From assembly GCA_030618945.1 (NCBI GenBank), contig JAUXCI010000179.1, positions 1 through 5,521 of the forward strand: a stretch of 5,521 nt of DNA, read 5' to 3'. Positions within the stretch are counted from its first letter, which is position 1, and each line of letters begins with the position of its first letter. Origin of the DNA: Flavobacteriaceae bacterium (GTDB taxonomy: Bacteria > Bacteroidota > Bacteroidia > Flavobacteriales > Flavobacteriaceae). Position numbers and translations under genes: made by a program. Shown piece by piece: positions 1 to 5,521 of the stretch. The notes under the pieces were generated by a model. It did not search any database, was not told the DNA's origin, and saw only the letters and a list, made by a program, of their open reading frames with translations.

Positions 1-608
1 CTGACAATGGTCCATGGCTTAATTATGGAGAACATTCTGGTAGTGTTCTGCCTTTAAGAGAAGGAAAAGGAACCGCCTTGGAAGGTGGACAAAGAGAACC
101 CTGCATCATAACCTATCCCGGTAAAATAAAACCTGGAAGAATAATCAACACGCCAATGATGGCAATTGACATCTTACCAACAGTTGCCGAAATAACAGGA
201 TCAAAATTACCGAAAACTAAAATTGACGGCAAGAGTATTTGGAATATTTGGACCGGAGAAACTGAACAAAGCCAGCATCAAGCTTACTTTTTTTATTATA
301 AAGTAAACGAATTACACGGCGTTAGATATGGCAAATGGAAACCGTATTTTCCACATAGTTACAGGTCATTAAACGGACGTGAAGGTGGCAAAGGAGGTTT
401 ACCAGTAAACTATGACAACAATACAATAGATCATATTGAATTATATGATTTATCTAAGGATATCAGTGAAACTAAAAATGTTGCTGCTCAATTTCCGGAG
501 GTAGTGACGCAAATTGAAATCTTGGCAAACAAAATGAGAGTTGAACTCGGAGACAATCTCAAAGGCCAAAATGGAAAAGAAAACAGGCCTATTGGCAGAA
601 TTCAATAA
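1..608 (+). CDS. Sulfatase, family S1 (arylsulfatase A-like), C-terminal part
   Basis: Partial gene entering from the left edge; the frame is open from base 3 and gives 201 residues before TAA at 606-608. S1 sulfatases hydrolyse sulfate esters, here probably from sulfated glycans in the periplasm or outside the cell. The fragment opens with DNGPW; the Asp-Asn pair matches the calcium ligands D281/N282 of human arylsulfatase A. The Lys in GKGTALEGG lies 21 residues after that Asp, the same spacing as K302, which contacts the sulfate. After it come REPCIITYPG and the C-terminal subdomain with GVRYGKWK and ELYDLSKDISET, usual in this family. The formylglycine motif (C/S-x-P-x-R), the first metal-binding Asp pair and any signal peptide lie upstream, so activity and substrate cannot be judged. 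The next gene starts 17 bp downstream, so the two are likely cotranscribed. The family call is firm; the sulfated substrate is unknown. Confidence 0.93.
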   Translation, partial: DNGPWLNYGEHSGSVLPLREGKGTALEGGQREPCIITYPGKIKPGRIINTPMMAIDILPTVAEITGSKLPKTKIDGKSIWNIWTGETEQSQHQAYFFYYKVNELHGVRYGKWKPYFPHSYRSLNGREGGKGGLPVNYDNNTIDHIELYDLSKDISETKNVAAQFPEVVTQIEILANKMRVELGDNLKGQNGKENRPIGRIQ

Positions 609-625
609 ACTCATATTTAATAATT

Positions 626-2206
626 ATGAAAAAAAAGCAAACTAAAACAGACGTAGAAAACAAAGATTGTTCAACAGGAAAGGGTTCCGTTAATTCTATA
701 AACCGGCGTAACTTTATTGGTGGTGTAACCTCGGCTTCTGTTGGAATCTCAATTGTTCCCTCCTACGTTCTTGGTGGAAGTGAACACATCGCACCAAGTG
801 ATAAGATTAATGTTGCCTATATCGGTCTTGGCACACAAGGGCTTCGTGAATTACCAGAATTAATGAGATTACCTGACGTTCAAGTTACCGCTGTTTGTGA
901 TCCTCAAAAGAGAGCAATGGGATATTTTGATTGGGGTCCAACAGGTTTACTCAAAAACATGCGAGAAGCAATTGGTAACCCAAATTGGACAACTGGTGGA
1001 GATAATACCATACCAGGAGGGCGAGATAATGGGAAAGAAATTGTTGATGCTTATTATGCAAAATCTAAATCAGTGGACAATTATAAGGCTTGCAGGGCCT
1101 ATGCTGATTTTCGCGACCTCTTTGAAAAAGAAAAAGGAATTGATGCTGTAAAAGTAATGACGCCAGATCATCTTCATGGTGTTATTGCTACAGCTGCTTT
1201 AAAAAGAGGAATTGCTGTTACCATGCATAAACCAATTGCTAACCGACTGGTTGAAGGCCATAAGGTGATTGAAATGGCAAAGAAAACAGATGTTGTGACA
1301 CATTTAATTCCCTGGGACACTAATGGTTCTATGGATCAAATAATGTCATGGATTAATAGCGGCACTATTGGAGAACTAAAAGAAGTACACAACTGGTCAC
1401 GAAGACCTGTATGGCCTCATTATGCAAAAGTCCCAACCGATACACCCAAACTCCCTGAAGGCTTTGATTGGGATTTATGGTTAGGACCCGAGGCCCAACG
1501 TCCTTATCATCCTCATTATACCAACATGGTTTTCCGTGGCTGGTATGATTTTGGTGGTGGCTCCATGGCTGATATGGGACATTATAGTTTGTGGACCGTT
1601 TTTGAAGCCTTACAACTTGAAAACCCCATCATCATTGAACCTAATTTTAGCCATGTTTGTGACATAAAGGACAATCTCACTGCATATACTATTAAGAACG
1701 ACTTCTCATTCCCTTATGCAAGTACGGTTAGATTTAAATATCCCGCCAAAGGAGATCGAAAAGCGGTTGATCTAATTTGGTATGACGGGGGTATGAAACC
1801 TCCAGTTCCAGAAGAATTTTATAAAAATGATAAAGAATTCCCTGATGAAGGTATGATGTTCGTTGGAGACAAAGGAATTATAATGACTTCCGGATTTAGG
1901 GTAAACGATCCATTCATTCTTTCTGGCGACATTAAACTTGCAAAACCAGTTTCTGCAGCTGAGGGGGCAGTTAACAGAGGTGGCGTAGAGCGTTTTATAG
2001 AAGGCGTAAAAAACAATAAGCAAATTGACGGTAGTTTCCGTCAGGCTGGACCAATTACGGAGGCGGTAAATCTATACGCAGCTGCATTACGCGCTAGGAA
2101 AACACTCAAGTATGATGCTGCTAATCTCAAAATTACAAATGATGCTAAAGCAAATAAATATTTGGATCGTGAATATCGTAAAGGTTGGAAACTTGAAGAC
2201 ATATAA
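626..2206 (+). CDS. Gfo/Idh/MocA-family oxidoreductase with Tat signal
   Basis: Complete 526-residue protein. Residues 25-30 (INRRNF) form a twin-arginine motif followed by a hydrophobic stretch to about residue 50, so it is predicted to fold in the cytoplasm with its cofactor and be exported by Tat. The NAD(P)-binding Rossmann half starts near residue 61, with GLGTQG at 67-72, D92 ending the second strand, TPDHLHG at 179-185 and MHKP at 200-203. The last replaces the usual EKP and keeps Lys202. The C-terminal half has GGGSMADMGHY at 310-320, where D316 and H319 fit the active-site Asp/His, and FVGDKG at 412-417. An insert of about 55 residues (98-155) and the YLDREYRKGW tail are familiar in the long, exported subgroup of Bacteroidota and Planctomycetes. 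Substrate is unknown; a sugar or sugar acid from the sulfated glycan is an inference from neighbours. ATG 626 is preferred because it precedes the Tat motif; there is no Shine-Dalgarno, only an AT-rich leader. Confidence 0.93.
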   Translation: MKKKQTKTDVENKDCSTGKGSVNSINRRNFIGGVTSASVGISIVPSYVLGGSEHIAPSDKINVAYIGLGTQGLRELPELMRLPDVQVTAVCDPQKRAMGYFDWGPTGLLKNMREAIGNPNWTTGGDNTIPGGRDNGKEIVDAYYAKSKSVDNYKACRAYADFRDLFEKEKGIDAVKVMTPDHLHGVIATAALKRGIAVTMHKPIANRLVEGHKVIEMAKKTDVVTHLIPWDTNGSMDQIMSWINSGTIGELKEVHNWSRRPVWPHYAKVPTDTPKLPEGFDWDLWLGPEAQRPYHPHYTNMVFRGWYDFGGGSMADMGHYSLWTVFEALQLENPIIIEPNFSHVCDIKDNLTAYTIKNDFSFPYASTVRFKYPAKGDRKAVDLIWYDGGMKPPVPEEFYKNDKEFPDEGMMFVGDKGIIMTSGFRVNDPFILSGDIKLAKPVSAAEGAVNRGGVERFIEGVKNNKQIDGSFRQAGPITEAVNLYAAALRARKTLKYDAANLKITNDAKANKYLDREYRKGWKLEDI

Positions 2207-2227
2207 AACTAAGATTAAGACCTAAAA

Positions 2228-2248
2228 ATGGAAACATCTCACATATGA
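2228..2248 (+). other. Six-codon mini-ORF overlapping the isomerase start (ATGA)
   Basis: ATG at 2228 follows an A-rich run (CCTAAAAATG) and reads METSHI before TGA at 2246-2248, which overlaps the ATG at 2245 as ATGA. It may be the original start codon of the isomerase, now joined out of frame to the middle of the gene by a deletion with a breakpoint near 2230-2240. The overlap could allow translational coupling into the remnant. This is inference from position and frame only. Confidence 0.35.
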
Positions 2249-2706
2249 TCTTATCAAGCTTTTGGCTTCCAAAAGAAGCTTCAATTGATGATTACAGAAG
2301 GTCTGCTAATCAACTCAATATAATTGCCGAAAAAACAATGGCTGCGGGTATTCAAATGGGCTTTCATAATCATCATATGGAATTTGAAAAAAGAGATAAT
2401 GAACTAATTTATGACGCCTTGTTAGAGGAATTGGACCCTGAACTGGTAAAAATGCAGTTTCAGGTAGCCGTTGCAAATATTGGATACAAGGCTGCTGACT
2501 ATTTTCGTAAATATCCTGGTAGATTCATTTCGGCCCATTTGTCTGACTGGAATACAACAAAAGATACTGAAGTTCCTATTGGACAAGGAATCGTTGATTG
2601 GAATGATTTTTTTGAAGCCGCTAAAATTGGAGGAGTAAAGAACGTTTTCGTTGAAATGTCACCAGATACTTTTAAGGAGAGCGCTGAATATTTGGGAAAC
2701 CTGTAA
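2245..2706 (+). CDS. Sugar phosphate isomerase/epimerase, N-terminally truncated (possible pseudogene)
   Basis: The 153 residues match only the C-terminal half of a xylose-isomerase-like TIM barrel (AP endonuclease 2 fold), whose members usually have about 250-320 residues. Seen in order: ILSSFWLP (end of about strand 4), GFHNHHMEFE at 39-48, KMQFQV at 69-74, GRFISAHLSDW at 92-102, the GQGIVDW turn at 113-119 and FVEM at 135-138. H98 and E137 fit metal or substrate ligands; the position where many relatives carry an Asp in LDxxW holds Gln, which may be a subfamily trait. Strands 1-4 are absent and there is no room for them, since the oxidoreductase ends 38 bp upstream. The frame stays open upstream of ATG 2245 and reads ISH just before it, plausibly native family sequence, so this Met was probably internal. 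A half-barrel is unlikely to be an active enzyme. In the intact family it would isomerise or epimerise a sugar made by the upstream enzymes. Confidence 0.8.
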   Translation: MILSSFWLPKEASIDDYRRSANQLNIIAEKTMAAGIQMGFHNHHMEFEKRDNELIYDALLEELDPELVKMQFQVAVANIGYKAADYFRKYPGRFISAHLSDWNTTKDTEVPIGQGIVDWNDFFEAAKIGGVKNVFVEMSPDTFKESAEYLGNL

Positions 2707-2727
2707 ATATTGAAATCCATTCAAAAA

Positions 2728-2755
2728 AAAAGCCATCATTTATAGATGGCTTTTC
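2728..2755. terminator. Bidirectional intrinsic terminator
   Basis: GCCATC (2732-2737) pairs with GATGGC (2745-2750) around a 7-nt loop, and the stem extends by four A-T pairs (2728-2731 with 2751-2754). On the + strand it ends in TTTTCTT, 22 bp after the isomerase stop. On the - strand it is followed by the complement of the nine A's at 2723-2731, a strong U tract, downstream of the Hsp20 gene. It thus serves both convergent genes and is likely more efficient leftward. Confidence 0.85.
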
Positions 2756-2771
2756 TTAATTATAATACGCA

Positions 2772-3242
2772 TTATGAGATTTCAATGGTTCTGGGCGCTT
2801 TCGGTTTTGCTTCCTCTTTTTTAGGAATTCCAACTAAGAGAATGCCTTCATTGTATTTGGCTTTGATTCCTTCCTCATCTACAGTTTCAGGAAGGGTAAA
2901 ACTTCTTTTAAAAGAATCAACAACAAATTCTTTTCGAGTATAAGCCGTTTCTACCTCCTCTTTTTCTGATTTGATTTCTACAGAAATGGATAGTTCATCG
3001 TTTTCCACATCCAAAATAAAATCAGTTTTTTGATACCCGGGAACAGCCATCTCCAAAGTATAGGCTTTATTTGTTTCCTTAATATTGACTTTAGGGTTCA
3101 CTACTTTGCCATTATTATTGGGCTTTGAGCCGGCCAACTCTTCTTTAAATAATTCATCAATAAAAGAAGACCAGGCAGGAAGGGTTCCTAAATTATTTCT
3201 TTTTACTATTTTTCCGTTATTCATTAACATTAAATTGTTCAT
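2772..3242 (-). CDS. Small heat shock protein, Hsp20/alpha-crystallin family
   Basis: A 156-residue ATP-independent holdase chaperone, cytoplasmic, which binds unfolding proteins and forms oligomers. The N-terminal arm (1-46) is variable and polar, with AWSSFIDELF at 23-32, a short helix typical of bacterial members. The alpha-crystallin domain spans about 48-142, starting PKVNIKE and including AVPGY at 66-70, RKEF at 103-106 and FKRSFTLPE at 111-119. AKYNEGILLVGIPK (128-141) is the A-x-x-x-x-G-I-L signature strand. The C-terminal tail carries the IEI motif at 153-155, which docks onto neighbouring subunits. Length is normal. Three ATGs lie close together (codons 1, 5 and 7); the first is chosen because nothing favours the others, and no Shine-Dalgarno is visible before any of them. 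It faces the isomerase and is divergent from the transporter gene. Heat or stress induction is expected from the family, but no CIRCE operator or clear promoter was found. Confidence 0.95.
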   Translation of the reverse strand: MNNLMLMNNGKIVKRNNLGTLPAWSSFIDELFKEELAGSKPNNNGKVVNPKVNIKETNKAYTLEMAVPGYQKTDFILDVENDELSISVEIKSEKEEVETAYTRKEFVVDSFKRSFTLPETVDEEGIKAKYNEGILLVGIPKKEEAKPKAPRTIEIS

Positions 3243-3600
3243 TTTTATGATATTTTTAGATTAAATTCATTTGAAAATCATTCTCTTTTATATTAGCAAT
3301 TCAAGTACCAATTAAAAAAACAACCATCTTTGACCCTATTGAGCCTCATTAAAGTGTCATACTGGCATTTATTAAGACATGTAACTGTCTTTTTGGCACA
3401 AAAGTGAATCTAATTTTACAAAAGATGTATTTAAACTTTATAGCATTAGCCACTAAGGAGCTGTTAGAATAATAAGTTTTATGTTTGCAAAAATTTGAAG
3501 ATTAAACATGGGCAATAAGCCTGCAAAAGCTTAAGCAAGTGATTCCTTAATTTTTTTAAATTAGTGGTATAAAACAACTCATCAAAAGTAAAATACAGTC
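3243..3600. other. Divergent intergenic region, no gene
   Basis: These 358 bp separate the Hsp20 gene (leftward) from the SulP gene (rightward) and must hold both promoters. The region is strongly AT-rich; only very short ORFs are present, such as eight codons at 3508-3534, with no sign of being real. Visible items are a weak hairpin (AAGACA 3374-3379 with TGTCTT 3386-3391, followed by TTT), a TATGTTTG box at 3480-3487, the 8-bp palindrome GCTTAAGC at 3529-3536 and an AT-only inverted repeat at 3548-3563. No tRNA-like fold or riboswitch was recognised. Confidence 0.6.
3480..3487 (+). promoter_or_regulatory. Candidate Bacteroidota -7 promoter element for the SulP gene
   Basis: TATGTTTG matches the Bacteroidota primary-sigma -7 consensus TAnnTTTG at every fixed base and is the only rightward match found in this intergenic region. 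Transcription would start a few bases downstream and leave a leader of roughly 105 nt. The expected -33 TTG or TTTG is missing from the right distance (about 3454-3462 reads TAAGGAGCT), so the call is tentative. Confidence 0.35.
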
Positions 3601-5277
3601 ATGAATAAATTTAACACAAAGTATTTGAAATCAGATATCAAATCAGGCCTGGTAGTTTTTTTAGTTGCACTTCCCCTTTGTTTGGGAATCGCATTGGCAA
3701 GTGGTGCCCCCTTATTTTCTGGAATTATTTCAGGGGTTATAGGCGGAATCGTGGTTGGTCTTTTTAGTAATTCTCCATTAAGTGTATCAGGTCCCGCTGC
3801 AGGTTTAACGGCTATTATTCTTTCAGCTATTGCTACTTTAGGCTCCTTTGAAGCTTTTCTTTTAGCCGGTTTACTTGCTGGAATTTTGCAGCTGATTCTT
3901 GGTTATTTAAAAGCTGGAGTTGTTTCAAATTATCTGCCGTCAAATGTAATCGAGGGGATGTTGGCTGCAATCGGGATCATTATCATATTAACTCAATTAC
4001 CCCATGCTGTTGGTTATGACGTAATCAATGAAGGTGATTATTTTCACATCGATGCTGAGGGAAATCACGACATGTTTACAACTATTATTGAGGCTGTTAA
4101 TTTTTTGCACCCTGGTGCCATCATTATCGTTCTTGCTTCCCTCTCTGTCATCATAGCCTTTGATGAGGTCAATGTTCTAAAAAAGATCAAAGCAATTCCC
4201 AGTGCACTAGTGGCTGTGCTGTTAGGTGTATTGATTAATGAAATCTTCAGATTTACCGGCTCTTCATTATTAGTTGGAACTGATCATTTGGTAAGTTTAC
4301 CAGTACCCTCATCTTTAGCAGATTTTTACAGTCAGTTTAGTTTGCCTGATTTTACTCAGATTACCAACAAGAAAGTTTGGGTGGTAGCTATGACCATTAC
4401 AGCTGTGGCCAGCATAGAAACCTTACTTTCCGTTGAAGCTTCAGATAAACTTGACCCGCTTAAGAGATATACAAATACCAACAGAGAATTAAAAGCACAG
4501 GGTATTGGTAATATACTGAGTTGTTTGATTGGTGGTATTCCAATGACTTCTGTAATCGTGCGATCTTCAGCAAATGTAAATTCAGGTGGGCGTACCAAAC
4601 TTGCTGCTATTTCCCATGGAGTATTTTTATTACTTGCCGTCTTATTGATCCCAGTGATGCTGAATAAAATCCCCTTAGCTTCATTAGCGGCTGTTTTAAT
4701 CGCAATTGGCTTTAAACTGGCAAGTCCGAAGGTGTTCATCCACATGTGGAAGAACAGTAAAAAATTCCAATTCATACCTTTTGTAGTTACCGTGATCGCT
4801 ATCATTTTCACTGATTTACTTGTTGGGGTTGGAATCGGGCTTACTGTAAGTATTTACTTTATTTTAAGAGGAAATTTAAAACTCGCCTATTTCTTTAAAA
4901 AGGAGGAGCATACCGAGGGTAAAAACATATACATGGAACTTGCTCAGGAAGTGTCATTTTTGAACAAAGCAGCGATTAAACAAACCTTGTCACATATTCC
5001 AGAGCATTGCACTTTAGTTTTAGATGCAAGCCATTCTGTATATATTGATTATGATGTGTTACAACTAATTAAAGATTTCGTAAGTCAGGGAGCCGTAGTA
5101 AAAAATATCACTGTCAGCCTTATTGGTTTTAGAAAGGAATACAATATTGAGAATACAGCCACGCACGTTACCACAATCATTTCAGATAATGAAGCCCCTG
5201 TATCCCCCAAGGAGATACAGAACGGCGTAAAGGTCCCGTCTAATGTGCTTAATGTAAAGGATCTTGCCGGTTCCTGA
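3601..5277 (+). CDS. SulP (SLC26-type) inorganic anion transporter with STAS domain
   Basis: Complete 558-residue inner-membrane protein of normal family length. Residues about 13-425 are strongly hydrophobic segments consistent with the 14-helix SulP fold. Recognisable motifs are ALPLCLGIALASG (23-35), the family signature VSGPAAGLTAII (62-73), ASIETLLSVEASD (270-282) and the conserved block from NRELKAQGIGN (294-304) through GGIPMTSVIVRSSAN to SGGRTKLAAISHG (328-340). E273 sits where BicA and SLC26Dg carry an acidic residue linked to Na+ or H+ coupling. A cytoplasmic STAS domain spans about 440-530; its central motif reads LDASHSVYIDYDV, with Tyr rather than the phosphorylatable Ser of anti-sigma-factor antagonists. 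Substrate could be bicarbonate, sulfate or another anion; the motifs do not decide, and no carbonic anhydrase gene is seen here. ATG 3601 is chosen because it starts directly before the conserved cytoplasmic N terminus; no Shine-Dalgarno is visible. It is a single-gene unit between a divergent and a convergent gene. Confidence 0.95.
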   Translation: MNKFNTKYLKSDIKSGLVVFLVALPLCLGIALASGAPLFSGIISGVIGGIVVGLFSNSPLSVSGPAAGLTAIILSAIATLGSFEAFLLAGLLAGILQLILGYLKAGVVSNYLPSNVIEGMLAAIGIIIILTQLPHAVGYDVINEGDYFHIDAEGNHDMFTTIIEAVNFLHPGAIIIVLASLSVIIAFDEVNVLKKIKAIPSALVAVLLGVLINEIFRFTGSSLLVGTDHLVSLPVPSSLADFYSQFSLPDFTQITNKKVWVVAMTITAVASIETLLSVEASDKLDPLKRYTNTNRELKAQGIGNILSCLIGGIPMTSVIVRSSANVNSGGRTKLAAISHGVFLLLAVLLIPVMLNKIPLASLAAVLIAIGFKLASPKVFIHMWKNSKKFQFIPFVVTVIAIIFTDLLVGVGIGLTVSIYFILRGNLKLAYFFKKEEHTEGKNIYMELAQEVSFLNKAAIKQTLSHIPEHCTLVLDASHSVYIDYDVLQLIKDFVSQGAVVKNITVSLIGFRKEYNIENTATHVTTIISDNEAPVSPKEIQNGVKVPSNVLNVKDLAGS

Positions 5278-5292
5278 AAACTCCCCTTTAAG

Positions 5293-5310
5293 CGATATTC
5301 AACAATATCG
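5293..5310. terminator. Small hairpin between convergent genes, possible weak terminator
   Basis: CGATATT (5293-5299) and AATATCG (5304-5310) form a perfect 7-bp stem with a CAAC loop, 15 bp after the SulP stop codon. Neither side has a T tract, so it is not a standard intrinsic terminator; it could stabilise the 3' end of the transcript or pause polymerase. The rest of the 101-bp gap (5278-5378) shows nothing else. Confidence 0.3.
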
Positions 5311-5378
5311 AAGCATTCATCCTGAGATGATCCCGATTAATATCTGATTGCGCGATTTATTTTGGAAAATATAACTGG

Positions 5379-5521
5379 TTATTTATTGACTTTTAAAGGC
5401 GTGTTAATCCAGTAAATATCTCTTCCATCCAGAGAATGGCTTTTGGATCGATTAAGCGGTGTATTTTTTTTAACAAACTCCTTATCCATTTCTATAGATT
5501 TATTAGGAAAAACTTCCTGAA
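5379..5521 (-). CDS. Unrecognised protein, C-terminal fragment
   Basis: The - strand frame is open from the right edge to TAA at 5381-5379 and gives 46 residues, beginning QEVFPNKSIE and ending YWINTPLKVNK. The composition (charged and polar, with a compact DGRDIYWINTPL segment) looks like a real protein end rather than a random frame, and the other two - strand frames close within ten codons of the edge. I do not recognise the family. The YW-INTPL segment faintly recalls the C-terminal region of SurE nucleotidases, but the expected downstream part is missing, so this is not proposed. It converges on the SulP gene, so the two are not an operon. Confidence 0.6.
   Translation of the reverse strand, partial: QEVFPNKSIEMDKEFVKKNTPLNRSKSHSLDGRDIYWINTPLKVNK

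Noticed and set aside
897..1151. An 84-codon + strand frame within the oxidoreductase gene
   Set aside because: It is an out-of-frame shadow of a gene with clear Rossmann motifs over the same bases.
2746..2943. A 65-codon + strand frame
   Set aside because: It is antisense to the Hsp20 C-terminal domain and begins inside the terminator.
3243..3300. CIRCE or other heat-shock operator before the Hsp20 gene
   Set aside because: No TTAGCACTC inverted repeat is present; only a chance TTAGCAATTC half-like string occurs.
3374..3394. AAGACA/TGTCTT hairpin followed by T residues as a terminator
   Set aside because: The stem is only 6 bp and mostly A-T, and no gene reads into it from the left; it is more likely chance in AT-rich DNA.
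3394..3409. TGGCAC resembling a sigma-54 -24 box upstream of the SulP gene
   Set aside because: The -12 position reads TGAA instead of TTGC, losing the essential GC, so the promoter is not supported.
3392..3418. TTTG at 3392 with TAATTTTA at 3411 as a Bacteroidota promoter
   Set aside because: The last base of the -7 box is wrong and the 15-bp spacing is shorter than usual for this promoter class.
4356..4811. A 151-codon reading frame on the - strand
   Set aside because: It lies wholly within the SulP gene, whose translation is clearly family-like, and its own protein resembles nothing; it is an antisense shadow.
5379..5521. Assignment of the right-edge fragment to SurE nucleotidase
   Set aside because: Only a few residues (YW, ITPL-like) are reminiscent and the expected family C terminus is absent.

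Overview
The window reads as a low-GC genome of the phylum Bacteroidota. The evidence is the product set (a sulfated-glycan catabolic cluster beside a SulP transporter and an Hsp20), the A-rich leaders without Shine-Dalgarno sequences at the gene starts, and one perfect TAnnTTTG match to the Bacteroidota -7 promoter element. A marine or gut glycan-degrading heterotroph is a reasonable guess; genus cannot be told from this sequence.

Left part (1-2706, all + strand): the tail of a catabolic operon. It holds the C-terminal 201 residues of a family S1 sulfatase (its N-terminal catalytic half lies outside the window), then 17 bp later a Tat-exported Gfo/Idh/MocA oxidoreductase, then after a 38-bp gap the C-terminal half of a sugar phosphate isomerase/epimerase TIM barrel. 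The three would plausibly act in sequence on a sulfated sugar: desulfation, oxidation or epimerisation at a carbon, then isomerisation. The isomerase lacks its first four strands and looks like a deletion remnant. A hairpin at 2728-2755 with A and T tracts on its two sides closes the operon and also serves the opposing gene.

Middle part (2772-3600): a small heat shock protein on the - strand, then 358 bp of AT-rich divergent intergenic DNA with no gene but one candidate promoter element for the rightward gene.

Right part (3601-5521): a complete SulP-family inorganic anion transporter with a C-terminal STAS domain, a 101-bp convergent gap with a small hairpin, and the last 46 residues of an unrecognised - strand protein cut by the window edge.

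No CRISPR, tRNA, rRNA, insertion sequence or attachment site was seen. I found no convincing novel system. The items most worth a second look are the half-barrel isomerase with its stop-start overlap and the unidentified protein tail at the right edge.
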